Source: Rhizobiaceae bacterium (lineage in GTDB: Bacteria > Pseudomonadota > Alphaproteobacteria > Rhizobiales > Rhizobiaceae). Taken from it: DNA of 64,000 bases. The stretch lies in contig JABABQ010000062.1 in assembly GCA_014238155.1 (NCBI GenBank), positions 186,001-250,000 of the forward strand. Direction: 5' to 3'. The position numbers were made by a program, and so were the translations under genes. Each line of letters starts with the position of its first letter. Within the stretch, counting starts at the first letter, position 1. The notes under the pieces are model-generated. The model ran no database searches and had not been told where the DNA came from. It saw nothing but the letters and a program-made list of their open reading frames with translations. Positions 46,406 to 56,582 of the stretch are shown here, in pieces.

Positions 46406-46465
46406 GCTTTTCTCAATCACCCGGCGAAAGCCTCAACCTCGTAGCGGTAACAAAGGACCATCATC

Positions 46466-47662
46466 ATGGCCGAAGCGACATCTTCTTCCTCTCTCTTTAG
46501 TGCATTTGCCAGAGCGCCGATTCACTTCGAGCGCGGCGAGGGTGTGCGACTGTTCACCAATGAAGGTGTTGAGTATCTCGACTTTGCAGCCGGTATTGCC
46601 GTTAATTCCCTGGGCCATTCTCACCCAAAACTGGTGAAAGCTCTGGCTGATCAGGGCGAAAAGCTGTGGCATGTATCGAACCTTTATGAAAGCCCGCAAC
46701 AGGAACAACTTGCGCGGCGACTTTGCGATAATTCATTTGCTGATCGTGTTTTCTTCACCAATAGCGGCACTGAATCCATGGAGTGCGCATTCAAGACAGC
46801 CAGGCGCTGGCAGTTTGAAAATGATGCGCCGGAGCGGGTCGACATCATTACCTTTGAAGGTGCTTTTCACGGTCGTTCGCTGGCGGCGATTTCAGCTGGT
46901 GGCAATGAAAAATACATGATGGGTTTTGGCCCGCAGGTTGCCGGATTCATCCAGGTCCCATTTGGCGACCATGAGGCACTGAAAGCTGCCATCAGTGATA
47001 CCACTGCAGCAATTCTGATTGAACCCATACAGGGGGAAGGCGGAATAATCTCGGTTCCACACCAGTGTTTGAGAGGGTTGCGCCAGTTGTGTGATGAGCA
47101 TGGCCTGTTGCTGATCTATGACGAAATCCAGTGTGGTATCGGCCGATCAGGTAAACTGTTTGCCCATCAATGGATTGAGGGTGCCGAGCCCGATATCATG
47201 GCGATTGCCAAAGGCATTGGTGGTGGGTTTCCTGTCGGCGCCTGTCTGGCGACCGAAGCGGCGGCATCTGGCATGCAACCTGGCACACACGGAACGACTT
47301 ATGGTGGCAATTTGCTGGGAATGGCCATCGGCAATACCGTGTTGGATGTCGTGTTGGAAGACGGGTTTCTGGAACAGGTCCAGCAACGAGCGATCTTTTT
47401 GAAGCAGAAACTAGCCGAGATTGCTGATAGTTTCCCAGACCAGATTGAAGGCGTGCGCGGAGACGGTTTGATGCAGGGTTTGAAATGCAAAATCACAAAT
47501 CTTGATGTTGTGGGTGCTTGTCGCGACGAACATTTGTTGACTGTGCCTGCAGGTGACAATGTGGTGCGTCTGCTGCCACCGCTGACCGTCAGCGAAGCGG
47601 ATATTCAGGAAGCAGTAAACAAGATTGAAGCAGCGCTGACTGCCCTCAAGGAAGCCGGTTAA
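46466..47662 (+). CDS. argD: Acetylornithine aminotransferase
   Basis: 398-residue class III PLP aminotransferase converting N-acetylglutamate semialdehyde to N-acetylornithine in arginine synthesis; it may also serve succinyl-DAP in lysine synthesis. PLP lysine in '[15 protein letters not shown]', preceded by '[20 protein letters not shown]'. Other markers are '[18 protein letters not shown]' and '[17 protein letters not shown]'. The ATG at 46466 follows AAAGGA. argF starts 4 bases after the stop. Confidence 0.96.
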   Translation: MAEATSSSSLFSAFARAPIHFERGEGVRLFTNEGVEYLDFAAGIAVNSLGHSHPKLVKALADQGEKLWHVSNLYESPQQEQLARRLCDNSFADRVFFTNSGTESMECAFKTARRWQFENDAPERVDIITFEGAFHGRSLAAISAGGNEKYMMGFGPQVAGFIQVPFGDHEALKAAISDTTAAILIEPIQGEGGIISVPHQCLRGLRQLCDEHGLLLIYDEIQCGIGRSGKLFAHQWIEGAEPDIMAIAKGIGGGFPVGACLATEAAASGMQPGTHGTTYGGNLLGMAIGNTVLDVVLEDGFLEQVQQRAIFLKQKLAEIADSFPDQIEGVRGDGLMQGLKCKITNLDVVGACRDEHLLTVPAGDNVVRLLPPLTVSEADIQEAVNKIEAALTALKEAG

Positions 47663-47666
47663 AGCC

Positions 47667-48590
47667 ATGGCCAGACATTTTCTTGATATTGCCGCCGTCC
47701 CGGCAGGCGAGCTGAGATCTATTCTCGACAATGCGGGCACCATGAAGAGCGCCCAAAAGTCAGGCAATTCGCCGCGCATGGGCGACCGCCCGTTCGAAGG
47801 TAAGGTACTGGCGATGATATTCGACAAGCCTTCCACCCGAACCCGCGTGTCGTTCGACGTCGGCATGCGTCAGCTGGGTGGTGAGACCATCATTCTGGAT
47901 GGCGATTCCTCACAGATGGGCCGTGGCGAAACGGTCGCTGATACAGCGCGGGTTCTGTCGCGCTATGTCGATGCCATTATGATCCGCACCACGGCACATG
48001 AGCGCCTGCTGGAGCTGGCCAAATATGCAACGGTGCCGGTGATCAATGGATTGACCGACGAAACTCATCCCTGCCAAATCATGGCCGATGTGATGACTTA
48101 CGAAGAACATAAAGGGCCGATCAAAGGCCAAACCCTGGCCTATTCGGGAGATGGCAACAATGTCGTCAACTCATTGATGGAGGCGACGTCCCGGTTTGAA
48201 TTCAAACTGAACATTGCTGCACCTGAAGGATTTGGTCCGGATGTGGATTATCTCAACCGCGCACAGGATGATGGTGGGAATATCCATTTGACACGGAATC
48301 CGCACGAAGCGGTGTCGGGTGTTGATTGTGTGGTGACCGATACCTGGTCATCTATGGGCATGGAAGACATATCCGGTGGCCACAACACATTTGCGCCCTA
48401 TCAGGTAAATGAAGAATTGATGGCGCAGGCGGCTTCCGACGCCATTTTCATGCATTGCCTGCCGGCCCATCGCGGCGAAGAGGTCACCGATGCCGTAATG
48501 GACGGACCGCAAAGTGTGATCTTTGATGAAGCAGAAAACCGACTTCATGTGCAAAAGGGCATTTTGGCCTGGTGTCTGTCGGGCAAATAA
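47667..48590 (+). CDS. argF: Ornithine carbamoyltransferase
   Basis: 307-residue anabolic OTCase making citrulline from ornithine and carbamoyl phosphate. Carbamoyl-phosphate site '[19 protein letters not shown]' (STRTR), '[18 protein letters not shown]' (HPxQ), ornithine-site '[12 protein letters not shown]' and '[13 protein letters not shown]' (HCLP). Arg biosynthetic operon with argD. hslO follows after 183 bases on the same strand. Confidence 0.96.
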   Translation: MARHFLDIAAVPAGELRSILDNAGTMKSAQKSGNSPRMGDRPFEGKVLAMIFDKPSTRTRVSFDVGMRQLGGETIILDGDSSQMGRGETVADTARVLSRYVDAIMIRTTAHERLLELAKYATVPVINGLTDETHPCQIMADVMTYEEHKGPIKGQTLAYSGDGNNVVNSLMEATSRFEFKLNIAAPEGFGPDVDYLNRAQDDGGNIHLTRNPHEAVSGVDCVVTDTWSSMGMEDISGGHNTFAPYQVNEELMAQAASDAIFMHCLPAHRGEEVTDAVMDGPQSVIFDEAENRLHVQKGILAWCLSGK

Positions 48591-48773
48591 GGTGGCAGGA
48601 ACTGCAACGGTCGGTCGGTCGCCGCTGTTTCCAACCCCTTGAATGATCTTCAAAATGAACTATTTCAGGACATGTCGACGGCGTGACGATATTTGGGTTA
48701 CCACGTCGGATTCCGAAATGGCGGCGAATGCGTCGACGGCAGATGATGCTGTCCGGTTCTCCAGTATGGAAAT

Positions 48774-49814
48774 ATGACCATGACAGAAGCTACTCTCAAT
48801 ATTGATTTTGCCGGGCAAGATGCGGTTATCCCGTTTCAGGTGAACTCTCTCGACGTTCGGGGGCGCTCCGTTCAGTTGGGACCAATGCTGGATTCCATTC
48901 TTGAGCGCCACGCATATCCGGAGCCGGTATCTCGGTTGTTGGCAGAAGCCATCACCTTGACGGTTCTGTTGGGAACAGCGCTGAAATTTGAAGGCAAATT
49001 CATCATACAGACTCAAACGGACGGACCGGTGTCGATGATCGTTACCGACTTTACGACACCGAGATCAGTGCGCGCTTATGCACGCTATGATGAACAGGCA
49101 CTGGATCATCTTGGCGAAACGGATAGTGCCACATTGCTGGGTCGCGGCAGCCTCGCCATGACCATCGATCAGGGTGCCTACACACAACACTATCAGGGCA
49201 TCGTGCAGCTTGACGGTACCAGCCTGGAAGATGTCGCACGTCAGTATTTTCGCCAGTCGGAGCAAATTCCAACCGACATTCGACTGGCCGTTGGTGAAGT
49301 TCTGACCCGTCGCGAAGGTCAAACGCCAAAACATGCCTGGACCGCCGGTGGTGTACTGGTTCAGTTCCTGCCGGATACAGAAGAACGCATGCGGCAGCGC
49401 GATCTGCATGGCGGCGACAGCGGCGACAGCGGCGACAGCGGCAACAACGGCGACGGCGACGGTGACGGTGATGGCGGTGATAATGGCGACCATGACTCTT
49501 ACGATGGTTTTAAAGAAGATGAAGCCTGGACTGAAACCAAATTTTTAATGAAAACTGTTGATGACATTGAACTGACCGACAGTGCTGTACAGCCTGAGAA
49601 ATTGTTGTTCAGGCTTTTCAACGAGCATGGTGTTCGGGTTTATGACAGCCAGAAAGTGCTTGATGATTGTTCGTGCTCTGAACAGAAGGTGACTGATATG
49701 CTGGAGGGACTTTCAGCAGATGAAAGGCAGGAAAGCGTTGAACAAGGCGATATTCAGGTCAAATGTGAGTTTTGCAGCCAAAGCTATTCATTTGATCCGG
49801 CAATTTTTTCTTAA
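48774..49814 (+). CDS. hslO: Redox-regulated chaperone Hsp33
   Basis: 346-residue Hsp33, a holdase activated by oxidation. The N-terminal substrate-binding fold ('FQVNSLDVRGRSVQLG', 'GRGSLAMTIDQG') and the C-terminal zinc switch are intact: 'DDCSCSEQKV' (CxC) and 'VKCEFCSQSY' (CxxC). The family is normally about 290-330 residues; here a Gly/Asp/Ser/Asn repeat is inserted at residues about 214-239 (GDS x3, then GDG/GD). It lies after argDF, as in many rhizobia. An alternative ATG two codons in (48780) is possible. Confidence 0.95.
   Translation: MTMTEATLNIDFAGQDAVIPFQVNSLDVRGRSVQLGPMLDSILERHAYPEPVSRLLAEAITLTVLLGTALKFEGKFIIQTQTDGPVSMIVTDFTTPRSVRAYARYDEQALDHLGETDSATLLGRGSLAMTIDQGAYTQHYQGIVQLDGTSLEDVARQYFRQSEQIPTDIRLAVGEVLTRREGQTPKHAWTAGGVLVQFLPDTEERMRQRDLHGGDSGDSGDSGNNGDGDGDGDGGDNGDHDSYDGFKEDEAWTETKFLMKTVDDIELTDSAVQPEKLLFRLFNEHGVRVYDSQKVLDDCSCSEQKVTDMLEGLSADERQESVEQGDIQVKCEFCSQSYSFDPAIFS
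49413..49490. repeat. GGCGACAGC and GGCGAC tandem repeats within hslO
   Basis: Three perfect 9-base GGCGACAGC copies (49413-49439) followed by degenerate GGYGAY hexamers, all in frame, encoding an acidic Gly/Asp-rich loop between the two functional parts of Hsp33. Confidence 0.9.
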
Positions 49815-49931
49815 CATCGGTGGCGACACCATTGCCGTTTCACCGAGCCTTTCGGCGTGGTATATTGCCGAATATTAACTTGAGTGGAATAGGCTGAGCT
49901 TTTAGTTTCGCCCCACTTCAGGAGTGGTTCT

Positions 49932-51542
49932 ATGTTGGACAAAGTAGGCGATAAGGACTTGCCTGTCGCCGGGAATGCCTCAAACAGCAATGCAGACGAC
50001 GCGATATCCATTCTCGCGCCGCAGGATCATGATACGCCGGTTTCAAAAAGATCGATTTGGGTAAGCTTGCTGCTTGTCATGTTGCAGGCTGTTTTGATGG
50101 TGGCCATATTGTTTGGCTCATTCATGCTCGCCAAGCGAATGATTGACGACAAACCCGAACCCAGAAAACGACGGGCCTTCAAGACGGTTTATACAATTGA
50201 GACCGTCACAGCCAAGGCTTCCGACTATCAGCCAATTTTCACCGCATATGGACAAACCGTGGCGGCCCGCAGTGTAGATTTGAGATCGCTGGTTTCCGGC
50301 GAAATAGTCAATGTCAGTCCAAAGCTGCGATCAGGAGCCAAGATTTCCAAAGGCGACGTGCTGGTTGAAATTGATGAATTCAATTATCGCGGTGCGCTTG
50401 CTGAAGCCAAAGCAAATCTGCAGGAAGCGGAAGCCAAGGTCATTGAAAATGAAGCCCAGATTTCGCTGGAAATCAGCAAGCTTGCATCGGTGCGTGAACA
50501 GCTGGACCTGGCCACGGCAGATCTTTCGCGGGTGGAATCGTTAAAGCAGCGGCAGACGGCGACGCAACAACAGGTTGAGATTCGCAAACTTGTTGTCAGT
50601 CAGCGCAAGCAGGCCGTCAGGCTCTCGGAAGATACAATCAACGTGCAAAAAGCACGCATTGAACAGTTGAAAGCGTCTCTGTTGCGACTGCAATGGCGGG
50701 TTGAACAGGCCAATCGCAACCTTGAATCGACCAAGCTCGAAGCACCATTTTCAGGTATTGTCAGGTCCAGCACCGCCGAAATGGGCCGCGCTATCACCGC
50801 CAATGATGTCGTCGTCTCGATGTATGAAGCAAATACGATGGAAGTGAAATTCACGCTGACCGATGCGCAATATGGCAGATTGCAGACCGATGATGGGGGC
50901 TTGATTGGCCGCAAGCTGGAAATCATCTGGTCGGTCGGCGGTAAGGACTGGAAATACCCGGCCATGATTGATCGTGTCGGGGCCGAAATTATCTCCAGTC
51001 GAGGCGGCGTTGAACTGTTTGGCGTTGTGAGTGAATCAACCGATGCGGTTGCCATACGTCCAGGAGCATTTGTTGAAGTGCGCGTGCCGGACCGGCTGTT
51101 CTCCAACACGATTATGGTTCCCGACACAGCGATCTATGGTGCCGATACCGTCTATACGGCCGTGGAGGGCAAACTGGTGGAAAACCAGGTGGAGATCGTC
51201 GCCTACGAGGGCGAAAGGGCACTGATCGGGTCTGGCCTGAAGGATGGCGACGAAGTTCTGACCACCCGGATTACCGAAGTAAGTGCCGGGCTGAACGTGC
51301 GTCGTGAAGGCGAAGCCGCGCAACCTCCGGCAGGTGCTCAGCGTGGTATCAAGGGCGGCGACGAGAACAGCGGCGGTGGCGGTAACGCTCCGCGCGGTCG
51401 CCCCACACCAGAAGAAATTGCTAAAGTCGCCAAGTCCAATAATCTGACGCTTGATCAGTTTCGAGCCTTGCCCCGCGACAAGCGACGTGAGCTGATAGGT
51501 GCATTTCGCGCTGGTGGTGCTGACACCGCCACAGGGCAATAG
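49932..51542 (+). CDS. RND efflux periplasmic adaptor (membrane fusion) subunit
   Basis: 536-residue HlyD/MFP-family adaptor. A single membrane helix near residues 39-68 ('SLLLVMLQAVLMVAILFGSF'), a lipoyl half-motif ('VNVSPKLRSGAKISKGDVLV'), a long coiled-coil hairpin (about 145-260; 'EAKANLQEAEAKVIENEAQI'), the second lipoyl half and a beta-barrel domain. The C-terminal 90 residues add a Gly/Pro-rich linker and a small 'PTPEEIAKVAKSNNLTLDQF' motif that is not part of standard adaptors. The transporter gene follows 12 bases later, so they form one pump. Confidence 0.93.
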   Translation: MLDKVGDKDLPVAGNASNSNADDAISILAPQDHDTPVSKRSIWVSLLLVMLQAVLMVAILFGSFMLAKRMIDDKPEPRKRRAFKTVYTIETVTAKASDYQPIFTAYGQTVAARSVDLRSLVSGEIVNVSPKLRSGAKISKGDVLVEIDEFNYRGALAEAKANLQEAEAKVIENEAQISLEISKLASVREQLDLATADLSRVESLKQRQTATQQQVEIRKLVVSQRKQAVRLSEDTINVQKARIEQLKASLLRLQWRVEQANRNLESTKLEAPFSGIVRSSTAEMGRAITANDVVVSMYEANTMEVKFTLTDAQYGRLQTDDGGLIGRKLEIIWSVGGKDWKYPAMIDRVGAEIISSRGGVELFGVVSESTDAVAIRPGAFVEVRVPDRLFSNTIMVPDTAIYGADTVYTAVEGKLVENQVEIVAYEGERALIGSGLKDGDEVLTTRITEVSAGLNVRREGEAAQPPAGAQRGIKGGDENSGGGGNAPRGRPTPEEIAKVAKSNNLTLDQFRALPRDKRRELIGAFRAGGADTATGQ

Positions 51543-51554
51543 GGAGGCGACGTC

Positions 51555-54500
51555 ATGGCTTCTCGTGAATTGACCAAACACGCAATGAACCTGACAAAAC
51601 CCTCTGGCTTGATCAGCCTGTTCGTGCGCCATCGCAATGCCGCCAATCTGGTCATGGTATTGATGATCCTTTTTGGGGCGATTTCGCTGAGCCGAATAAA
51701 CACTCAGTTTTTCCCGAAAATCGAAATTCCGGTAATCACCACGACGGTAGAATGGTCGGGAGCCAGCGCCGAAGATATAGAATCCAACATACTGGAAATT
51801 ATCGAACCTGAACTGCGCTATCTTGATGGTGTTGACCGGGTGACTTCCCGCGCCCGTGAGGGAATTGCGTCAATCGGTGTGGAGTATGAATCCGGCGTTG
51901 ATATGAAGGAAGCCTTGCGCGAGGCCGAAACGGCCGTCAAAGCTGTCACCACGCTGCCGGAAGATGCAGAAACTCCCACAGTGCGACAGTCGACCCGTGG
52001 TTTTGACCGGGTGGCCCGTCTGGCCTTGACGGGTCCGGTTTCAGAAAAAGCACTGCGTTTTTATGCGAAAAAAATACGCGATGATCTGATAGAGCGCGGC
52101 ATCGACAAAATCCTGTTTACCGGACTGCGCACCCGTGAGCTGCATGTGGATGTACCGGAGCGGGAATTGCGCCGCCTCGACCTGACCATCGCAGATATAT
52201 CCCGAACCATATCATCCAACTCCCGTGACCTGCCTTCCGGGCAGATGGATGGCACGGTCGAAAAACAATTGCGCACGCTGGCTGATGCGGAAACGCCCGA
52301 AGGCTTGGGAAACATCGAAATCAAGAGTTTTGCCAGCGGCGAAAAAGTCCGACTGCACGATGTAGCCAGGATTACTGACGGCTACAAAGATGGCGAACCG
52401 CGGGGTTTCATTAATGGCAAAAACGCCATTCAGATCGAAATTCAACGGGCAGATTCTGCCGACACCCTGCGCACCAATCAGATTTTAACGGGATATCTCA
52501 AAGAGATCGAGGGGACATTGCCAGCAGGCCTTGAGCTGTTGCAATACGATGTGCGGGCCAACGCCCTGACCGACCGCATCATGCTGCTGGTCACCAATGG
52601 TCTGGGTGGCCTGGTGCTGGTTGTTGGCATCTTGTTTATCTTTCTAAATGCCCGCATCGCCTTTTGGGTGGCTGCCGGAATTCCCGTCGCCATGCTGGCA
52701 ACCATTGGTATCATGTGGCTGCTCGGGCAAACCATAAATATGATCTCCCTGTTCGGATTGATCATGATGCTGGGGATCATTGTTGACGATGCCATTGTTG
52801 TGGGCGAGCATACGGCAACCCGGTTCACCGCTGGAGACGGGCCATTTGAGGCGGCCGAAAATGGCGCTGGGCGCATGGTTATGCCGGTATCCGCAGCAAT
52901 GATCACAACAATCGCCGCCTTTGCACCCATATTGGTAATTCGTGGTGGTATCGGACAGATTATGGGCGTGCTACCAATTGTGGTGATTGCGGTAATCATT
53001 GCCAGTCTTATTGAGTGTTTTTTGATCCTTCCCGGGCATCTGGCTCACACATTGCGGCCCCGGGTGGCGCGGCGCTGGTCTTACTGGCGGCAGTTTACCG
53101 TTGCTTTGCTGATTGGTGTCTTTGCCGTTTCTGTTGCTGAACCGGGCAAGGGTGGCTGGTTTATTGAACTTGCCAACGGCATCCTCGCCTGGCTGCGTGG
53201 CTATGTTGCCATTCCGCAAATGCCCGGTTCGCCCGAACAGATCGTTGACTTTATCCAGCAGCAACGGGCGGCGACATCCCTGCTGAAATTTATGGGTGCG
53301 CTGGCGATCACAGCCTATGTGGCTTCAGTGTTGCTGGAGGTGGTGTTTTCCCTGCTGGCCCGCTGGCGACAGCGGGGGCGTTCTGAAAATGAAGTTGTCA
53401 CTGATGGCGCTTTCCGCAGGACCTTTGATAAGGGCTTTAATTGGTTCCGCGACTATCCATTTGACTTATTGGTGCGCGGATCGTTCTCGTTTCGATATTT
53501 CACAATTGCCGTGGCGGCCGCGTTGTTTGGCGTTGGAGTGATCGGCATGATCATGGGCGGCAAGGTGGGCTTTGTTTTCTTCCCGTCTGCAGAGGCTGAA
53601 AACATCAATGCTCGCATTGTATTTAATGCCGGAATGCCCGAACACAAAGCAATAGAAGCAATCAACCGCATCGACCAGGCACTTCGCACGGCAGAGCAGG
53701 ATCTGACCGGCGGCAAGGAGAAACTGGTAATTGCCTCCTTTGCGACACTTGGCAAGGCGGGACGGTCGACCGGAGACAATGTCGCCAGTATCCGCGTGCA
53801 ATTAACAACTTCTGAGCAAAGAACTGTCCGCACACCACAGATCACAAGGGCCTGGCGCAGGGCCTTGCCCAGAATCGCCGGTGTGCGCCGTGCAGCACTT
53901 TATGAATCGCGGGGTGGTCCACCCGGACGCGATATTGATATTCAGCTGCAAGGTCCCGATATTGCCGTGTTGAAACAGGCCGCGACGGCGATTATTCCAC
54001 TTGTGCAAACGGTTGAAGGCATTTCGGGCGTGTCAGACGACCTGCCCTATGGCAAACCGGAACTGACCATGCAGCTGAAGGATCGTGGTGCCTCGTTGGG
54101 CTTTACAATTGATGCTGTTGGTCGTCAGCTTCGCAATTCCTTTGAGGGTGCCATACCGCGGCGTTTTGCCGATGGAGATGATGAAATCACCATCCGCGTC
54201 TCGAAAATCATGCGTAGCAATGGCACCGCGGCATTGCGCAATTTCAATCTGAAAAGCCCGGCGGGTGAATTCGTACCTCTTTCTGAAGTGGTGTCGATTA
54301 CCGAGCGACAGGGCTTTGCGGCAATTGAGCGAATTGACGGCAAGGCAACGGTTTCGGTCACCGCCGACATCGATACCGAAGTTAGTACAACCGAGAAGGC
54401 AATCGAAGAGCTTGAAGCCTCCAATTTGCAACAGATCGTTGATCGTTATGGCGTGAGTTATCGCTATTCGGGCCGCGATGAAGAGCGTCGCAAAGCGTTT

Positions 54501-55061
54501 GCCGACCTGCAGATAGGGGCACTGATTGCTTTGGCGGTGATCTATATTGTTCTTGCCTGGGTGTTTGCCAGCTACTGGCGCCCCATTGCGGTAATGCTGA
54601 TCATTCCGTTCGGCGTCGTTGGTGCAGTGTTTGGCCATTATCTGTTGGGGCTGAAACTGACCATCCTGTCGTTTATCGGATTGCTCGGCCTGGCCGGTAT
54701 TCTGGTCAATGACTCGATTATTCTGGTCAGCCGCCTTGATGAGCGATTGCGCGAGGGAGACACGCTGAAGGAAGCCGCCATTGGCGCAAGCCGCGACAGA
54801 TTGCGCGCGGTGTTGCTGACATCGCTGACGACAATCGGTGGCCTGATTCCATTGATGTTTGAAAAGAGCCTGCAGGCGCAATTCCTGTTGCCGATGGCAA
54901 CTACCATGGTGTTTGGTCTCGCGTCAGCCACCCTGCTGGTTCTGTTTCTGGTACCAGCATTTGTTGGCATTGGTGAAGACATTCGCAAATTACTGGCCGT
55001 GTTATTCGGCAAAAAACAGCCGCCCGCCAAAAGCGGTACGGTTCTGCAGCCTGCCGAATAA
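51555..55061 (+). CDS. RND family efflux transporter, large inner-membrane subunit
   Basis: 1168-residue AcrB/MdtB-type proton-driven pump. TM4 carries the proton-relay Asp pair in 'GIIVDDAIVVGEHTATRF'. Duplicated porter domains are present: 'PQMPGS' precedes the first repeat boundary and 'GLLGLAGILVNDSIILVSRL' is TM10. It is about 130 residues longer than AcrB. The extra part lies at residues about 500-630, between the two halves: it contains two additional hydrophobic stretches ('FTVALLIGVFAVSVAEP', about 514-530, and 'FMGALAITAYVASVLLEVVF', about 579-598). The pump forms a complex with the adaptor upstream; no outer-membrane factor gene is adjacent. The substrate is unknown. Confidence 0.94.
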   Translation: MASRELTKHAMNLTKPSGLISLFVRHRNAANLVMVLMILFGAISLSRINTQFFPKIEIPVITTTVEWSGASAEDIESNILEIIEPELRYLDGVDRVTSRAREGIASIGVEYESGVDMKEALREAETAVKAVTTLPEDAETPTVRQSTRGFDRVARLALTGPVSEKALRFYAKKIRDDLIERGIDKILFTGLRTRELHVDVPERELRRLDLTIADISRTISSNSRDLPSGQMDGTVEKQLRTLADAETPEGLGNIEIKSFASGEKVRLHDVARITDGYKDGEPRGFINGKNAIQIEIQRADSADTLRTNQILTGYLKEIEGTLPAGLELLQYDVRANALTDRIMLLVTNGLGGLVLVVGILFIFLNARIAFWVAAGIPVAMLATIGIMWLLGQTINMISLFGLIMMLGIIVDDAIVVGEHTATRFTAGDGPFEAAENGAGRMVMPVSAAMITTIAAFAPILVIRGGIGQIMGVLPIVVIAVIIASLIECFLILPGHLAHTLRPRVARRWSYWRQFTVALLIGVFAVSVAEPGKGGWFIELANGILAWLRGYVAIPQMPGSPEQIVDFIQQQRAATSLLKFMGALAITAYVASVLLEVVFSLLARWRQRGRSENEVVTDGAFRRTFDKGFNWFRDYPFDLLVRGSFSFRYFTIAVAAALFGVGVIGMIMGGKVGFVFFPSAEAENINARIVFNAGMPEHKAIEAINRIDQALRTAEQDLTGGKEKLVIASFATLGKAGRSTGDNVASIRVQLTTSEQRTVRTPQITRAWRRALPRIAGVRRAALYESRGGPPGRDIDIQLQGPDIAVLKQAATAIIPLVQTVEGISGVSDDLPYGKPELTMQLKDRGASLGFTIDAVGRQLRNSFEGAIPRRFADGDDEITIRVSKIMRSNGTAALRNFNLKSPAGEFVPLSEVVSITERQGFAAIERIDGKATVSVTADIDTEVSTTEKAIEELEASNLQQIVDRYGVSYRYSGRDEERRKAFADLQIGALIALAVIYIVLAWVFASYWRPIAVMLIIPFGVVGAVFGHYLLGLKLTILSFIGLLGLAGILVNDSIILVSRLDERLREGDTLKEAAIGASRDRLRAVLLTSLTTIGGLIPLMFEKSLQAQFLLPMATTMVFGLASATLLVLFLVPAFVGIGEDIRKLLAVLFGKKQPPAKSGTVLQPAE

Positions 55062-55090
55062 CGGCTCTCATTGAGGTAGGTTCAAAGAAT

Positions 55091-56578
55091 CTAAGTTCGC
55101 CAAAAACGCGGGCTAAGCAATACCAGCACCGTGAAAAGTTCCAGCCGGCCAAGCAGCATGGTGATGCACAAAATCCATTTCGGTGCGTCACCCAGATCTT
55201 TGTATGTTCCTGCAGGTCCGATGATGGCGCCGAGCCCCGGCCCGACATTTGAAATCGCCGATCCGGCACCCGACAAGGCGGTAACCGTGTCCACTCCGGC
55301 AATGGATAGCGCCATGGCAGAGACGGCAAAGGACAGAATATAGAGAAAGAAGAAACTCATCACCGCTGACGTTACATCCTCGCTGATCGGACGGTTGTTG
55401 AATTTCTGGGTGAAAATACCGTGCGGGTAGAGCACCCTTGCCAGATGTTGACGGACGTTTTGAAAAAGCACCTGAAACCGGAAGATCTTTATTCCACAAG
55501 AGGTTGACCCGGCACAGCCGCCGATGAACATGATGAAAAAGAAAAACGCCACGGCGACCGGTCCCCAGCCATCATAGTCCGTGGTAGAATAACCGGTTCC
55601 GGTGAGGATCGAAGTGACATTGACAGCAGCAAACCGAAAGGCGTCCAGACCACCACGCACGCCGACCGTTTCCTCAATCATCCAGGCAAACAGGATAACA
55701 CCAACCAGCAACAGCATGAATGTGCGCACCTGACCATCGCGCAACAGGGGTTTGCCATTGCCCTGCATTGCCTGAACGTAAAGCAGAAACGGCAAAGAGC
55801 CGATGATCATGAATATGATGGCAATGATATCGATGGCGGGGTTGTCGAAATAACCCAGCGACGCATCGTGATTGGAAAAACCCCCGGTTGCCACCGTCGT
55901 CATGGCGTGAACAACCCCGTCAAGAACGCTCATCCCGGCAAACAGATAGGCCAACATGCAAATGCCGGTGAGATTCAGAAATATCAGCGTGATAAACCCT
56001 GAAATCTGGGTCGCACGCGGCAGGATTTTCTCGGGTGTTTCAAAAGCCTCCACCTTAAACAGCTGCATGCCCCCGATCTGCAGCATCGGCAGGACCGAGA
56101 CAGCCATAACAATGATGCCCAATCCACCGAGCCATTGCAAAATGCCGCGCCACAAAAGCGTGCCCGGTGGCAGGGTATCGAGACTGGTGATCACGGTCGC
56201 ACCGGTGGTGGTTAGTCCGGAAATCGATTCAAAAAAGGCATCGGTATAAGTTGGCACAGCAGATGACCAGTAGAATGGCAGTGCGCCGAATGCCGCCAGC
56301 GCGATCCACACCAATACTGTCATCACAAATGCTTGTCGTGTCGACAGGCCGCGACTGCTGCCGCGGGTGGCCAGAAACATCAGCAGTCCGATGCCCGTCG
56401 TGGTAACCGCTGCAACTCCAAACACCTGCCAGTTGTCATTGCCTGAGGCGAGGTCAACAAATGCCGGCAGCAACATGGCGCCACCGAGCATCGCCAAAAG
56501 CACACCGATCACCAATATGATCGGTGTTGGATCAAATATTGGACGTGGTGCTGCGCTGGATGAATGAGACAGTGACAT
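55091..56578 (-). CDS. trkH: TrkH family potassium uptake protein
   Basis: 495-residue inner-membrane K+ channel-like subunit. The four-fold pore-loop architecture is visible around 'SISGLTTTGATVITSLDTL', 'TVATGGFSNHDASLGYF', 'SILTGTGYSTTDYDGW' and 'AISNVGPGLGAIIGPAGTYK', each with the TxG-type filter Gly. It needs TrkA, not in the window. The gene starts 4 bases after the apaG stop, so apaG-trkH form an operon on the minus strand. Confidence 0.93.
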   Translation of the reverse strand: MSLSHSSSAAPRPIFDPTPIILVIGVLLAMLGGAMLLPAFVDLASGNDNWQVFGVAAVTTTGIGLLMFLATRGSSRGLSTRQAFVMTVLVWIALAAFGALPFYWSSAVPTYTDAFFESISGLTTTGATVITSLDTLPPGTLLWRGILQWLGGLGIIVMAVSVLPMLQIGGMQLFKVEAFETPEKILPRATQISGFITLIFLNLTGICMLAYLFAGMSVLDGVVHAMTTVATGGFSNHDASLGYFDNPAIDIIAIIFMIIGSLPFLLYVQAMQGNGKPLLRDGQVRTFMLLLVGVILFAWMIEETVGVRGGLDAFRFAAVNVTSILTGTGYSTTDYDGWGPVAVAFFFFIMFIGGCAGSTSCGIKIFRFQVLFQNVRQHLARVLYPHGIFTQKFNNRPISEDVTSAVMSFFFLYILSFAVSAMALSIAGVDTVTALSGAGSAISNVGPGLGAIIGPAGTYKDLGDAPKWILCITMLLGRLELFTVLVLLSPRFWRT

Positions 56579-56582
56579 GGAG

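Larger units (their letters stand above)
45969..46465. other. Gene-free intergenic region gcrA-argD with GANTC cluster, promoter and hairpin
   Basis: The longest non-coding stretch in the window (497 bases). From left to right: the gcrA promoter side, six GANTC methylation sites (46018-46219), a TTGACA-N16-TAAATT promoter (46337-46364), then a hairpin with a T-run (46373-46405) and the argD Shine-Dalgarno region. Open frames inside it are short, lack ribosome binding sites and have no recognisable product. Confidence 0.7.

Noticed and set aside
46383-46637. Arginine-rich leader peptide for argD attenuation ('MRRVGRF')
   Set aside because: The frame begins inside the hairpin loop and runs on into argD; a true leader peptide would precede the hairpin and be short.
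49413-49490. Frameshift or assembly artefact in hslO
   Set aside because: The repeat keeps frame and the zinc-switch motifs follow intact, so the gene is whole.
54033-54881. 282-residue minus-strand open frame
   Set aside because: Shadow of the RND transporter; no ribosome binding site or domain.
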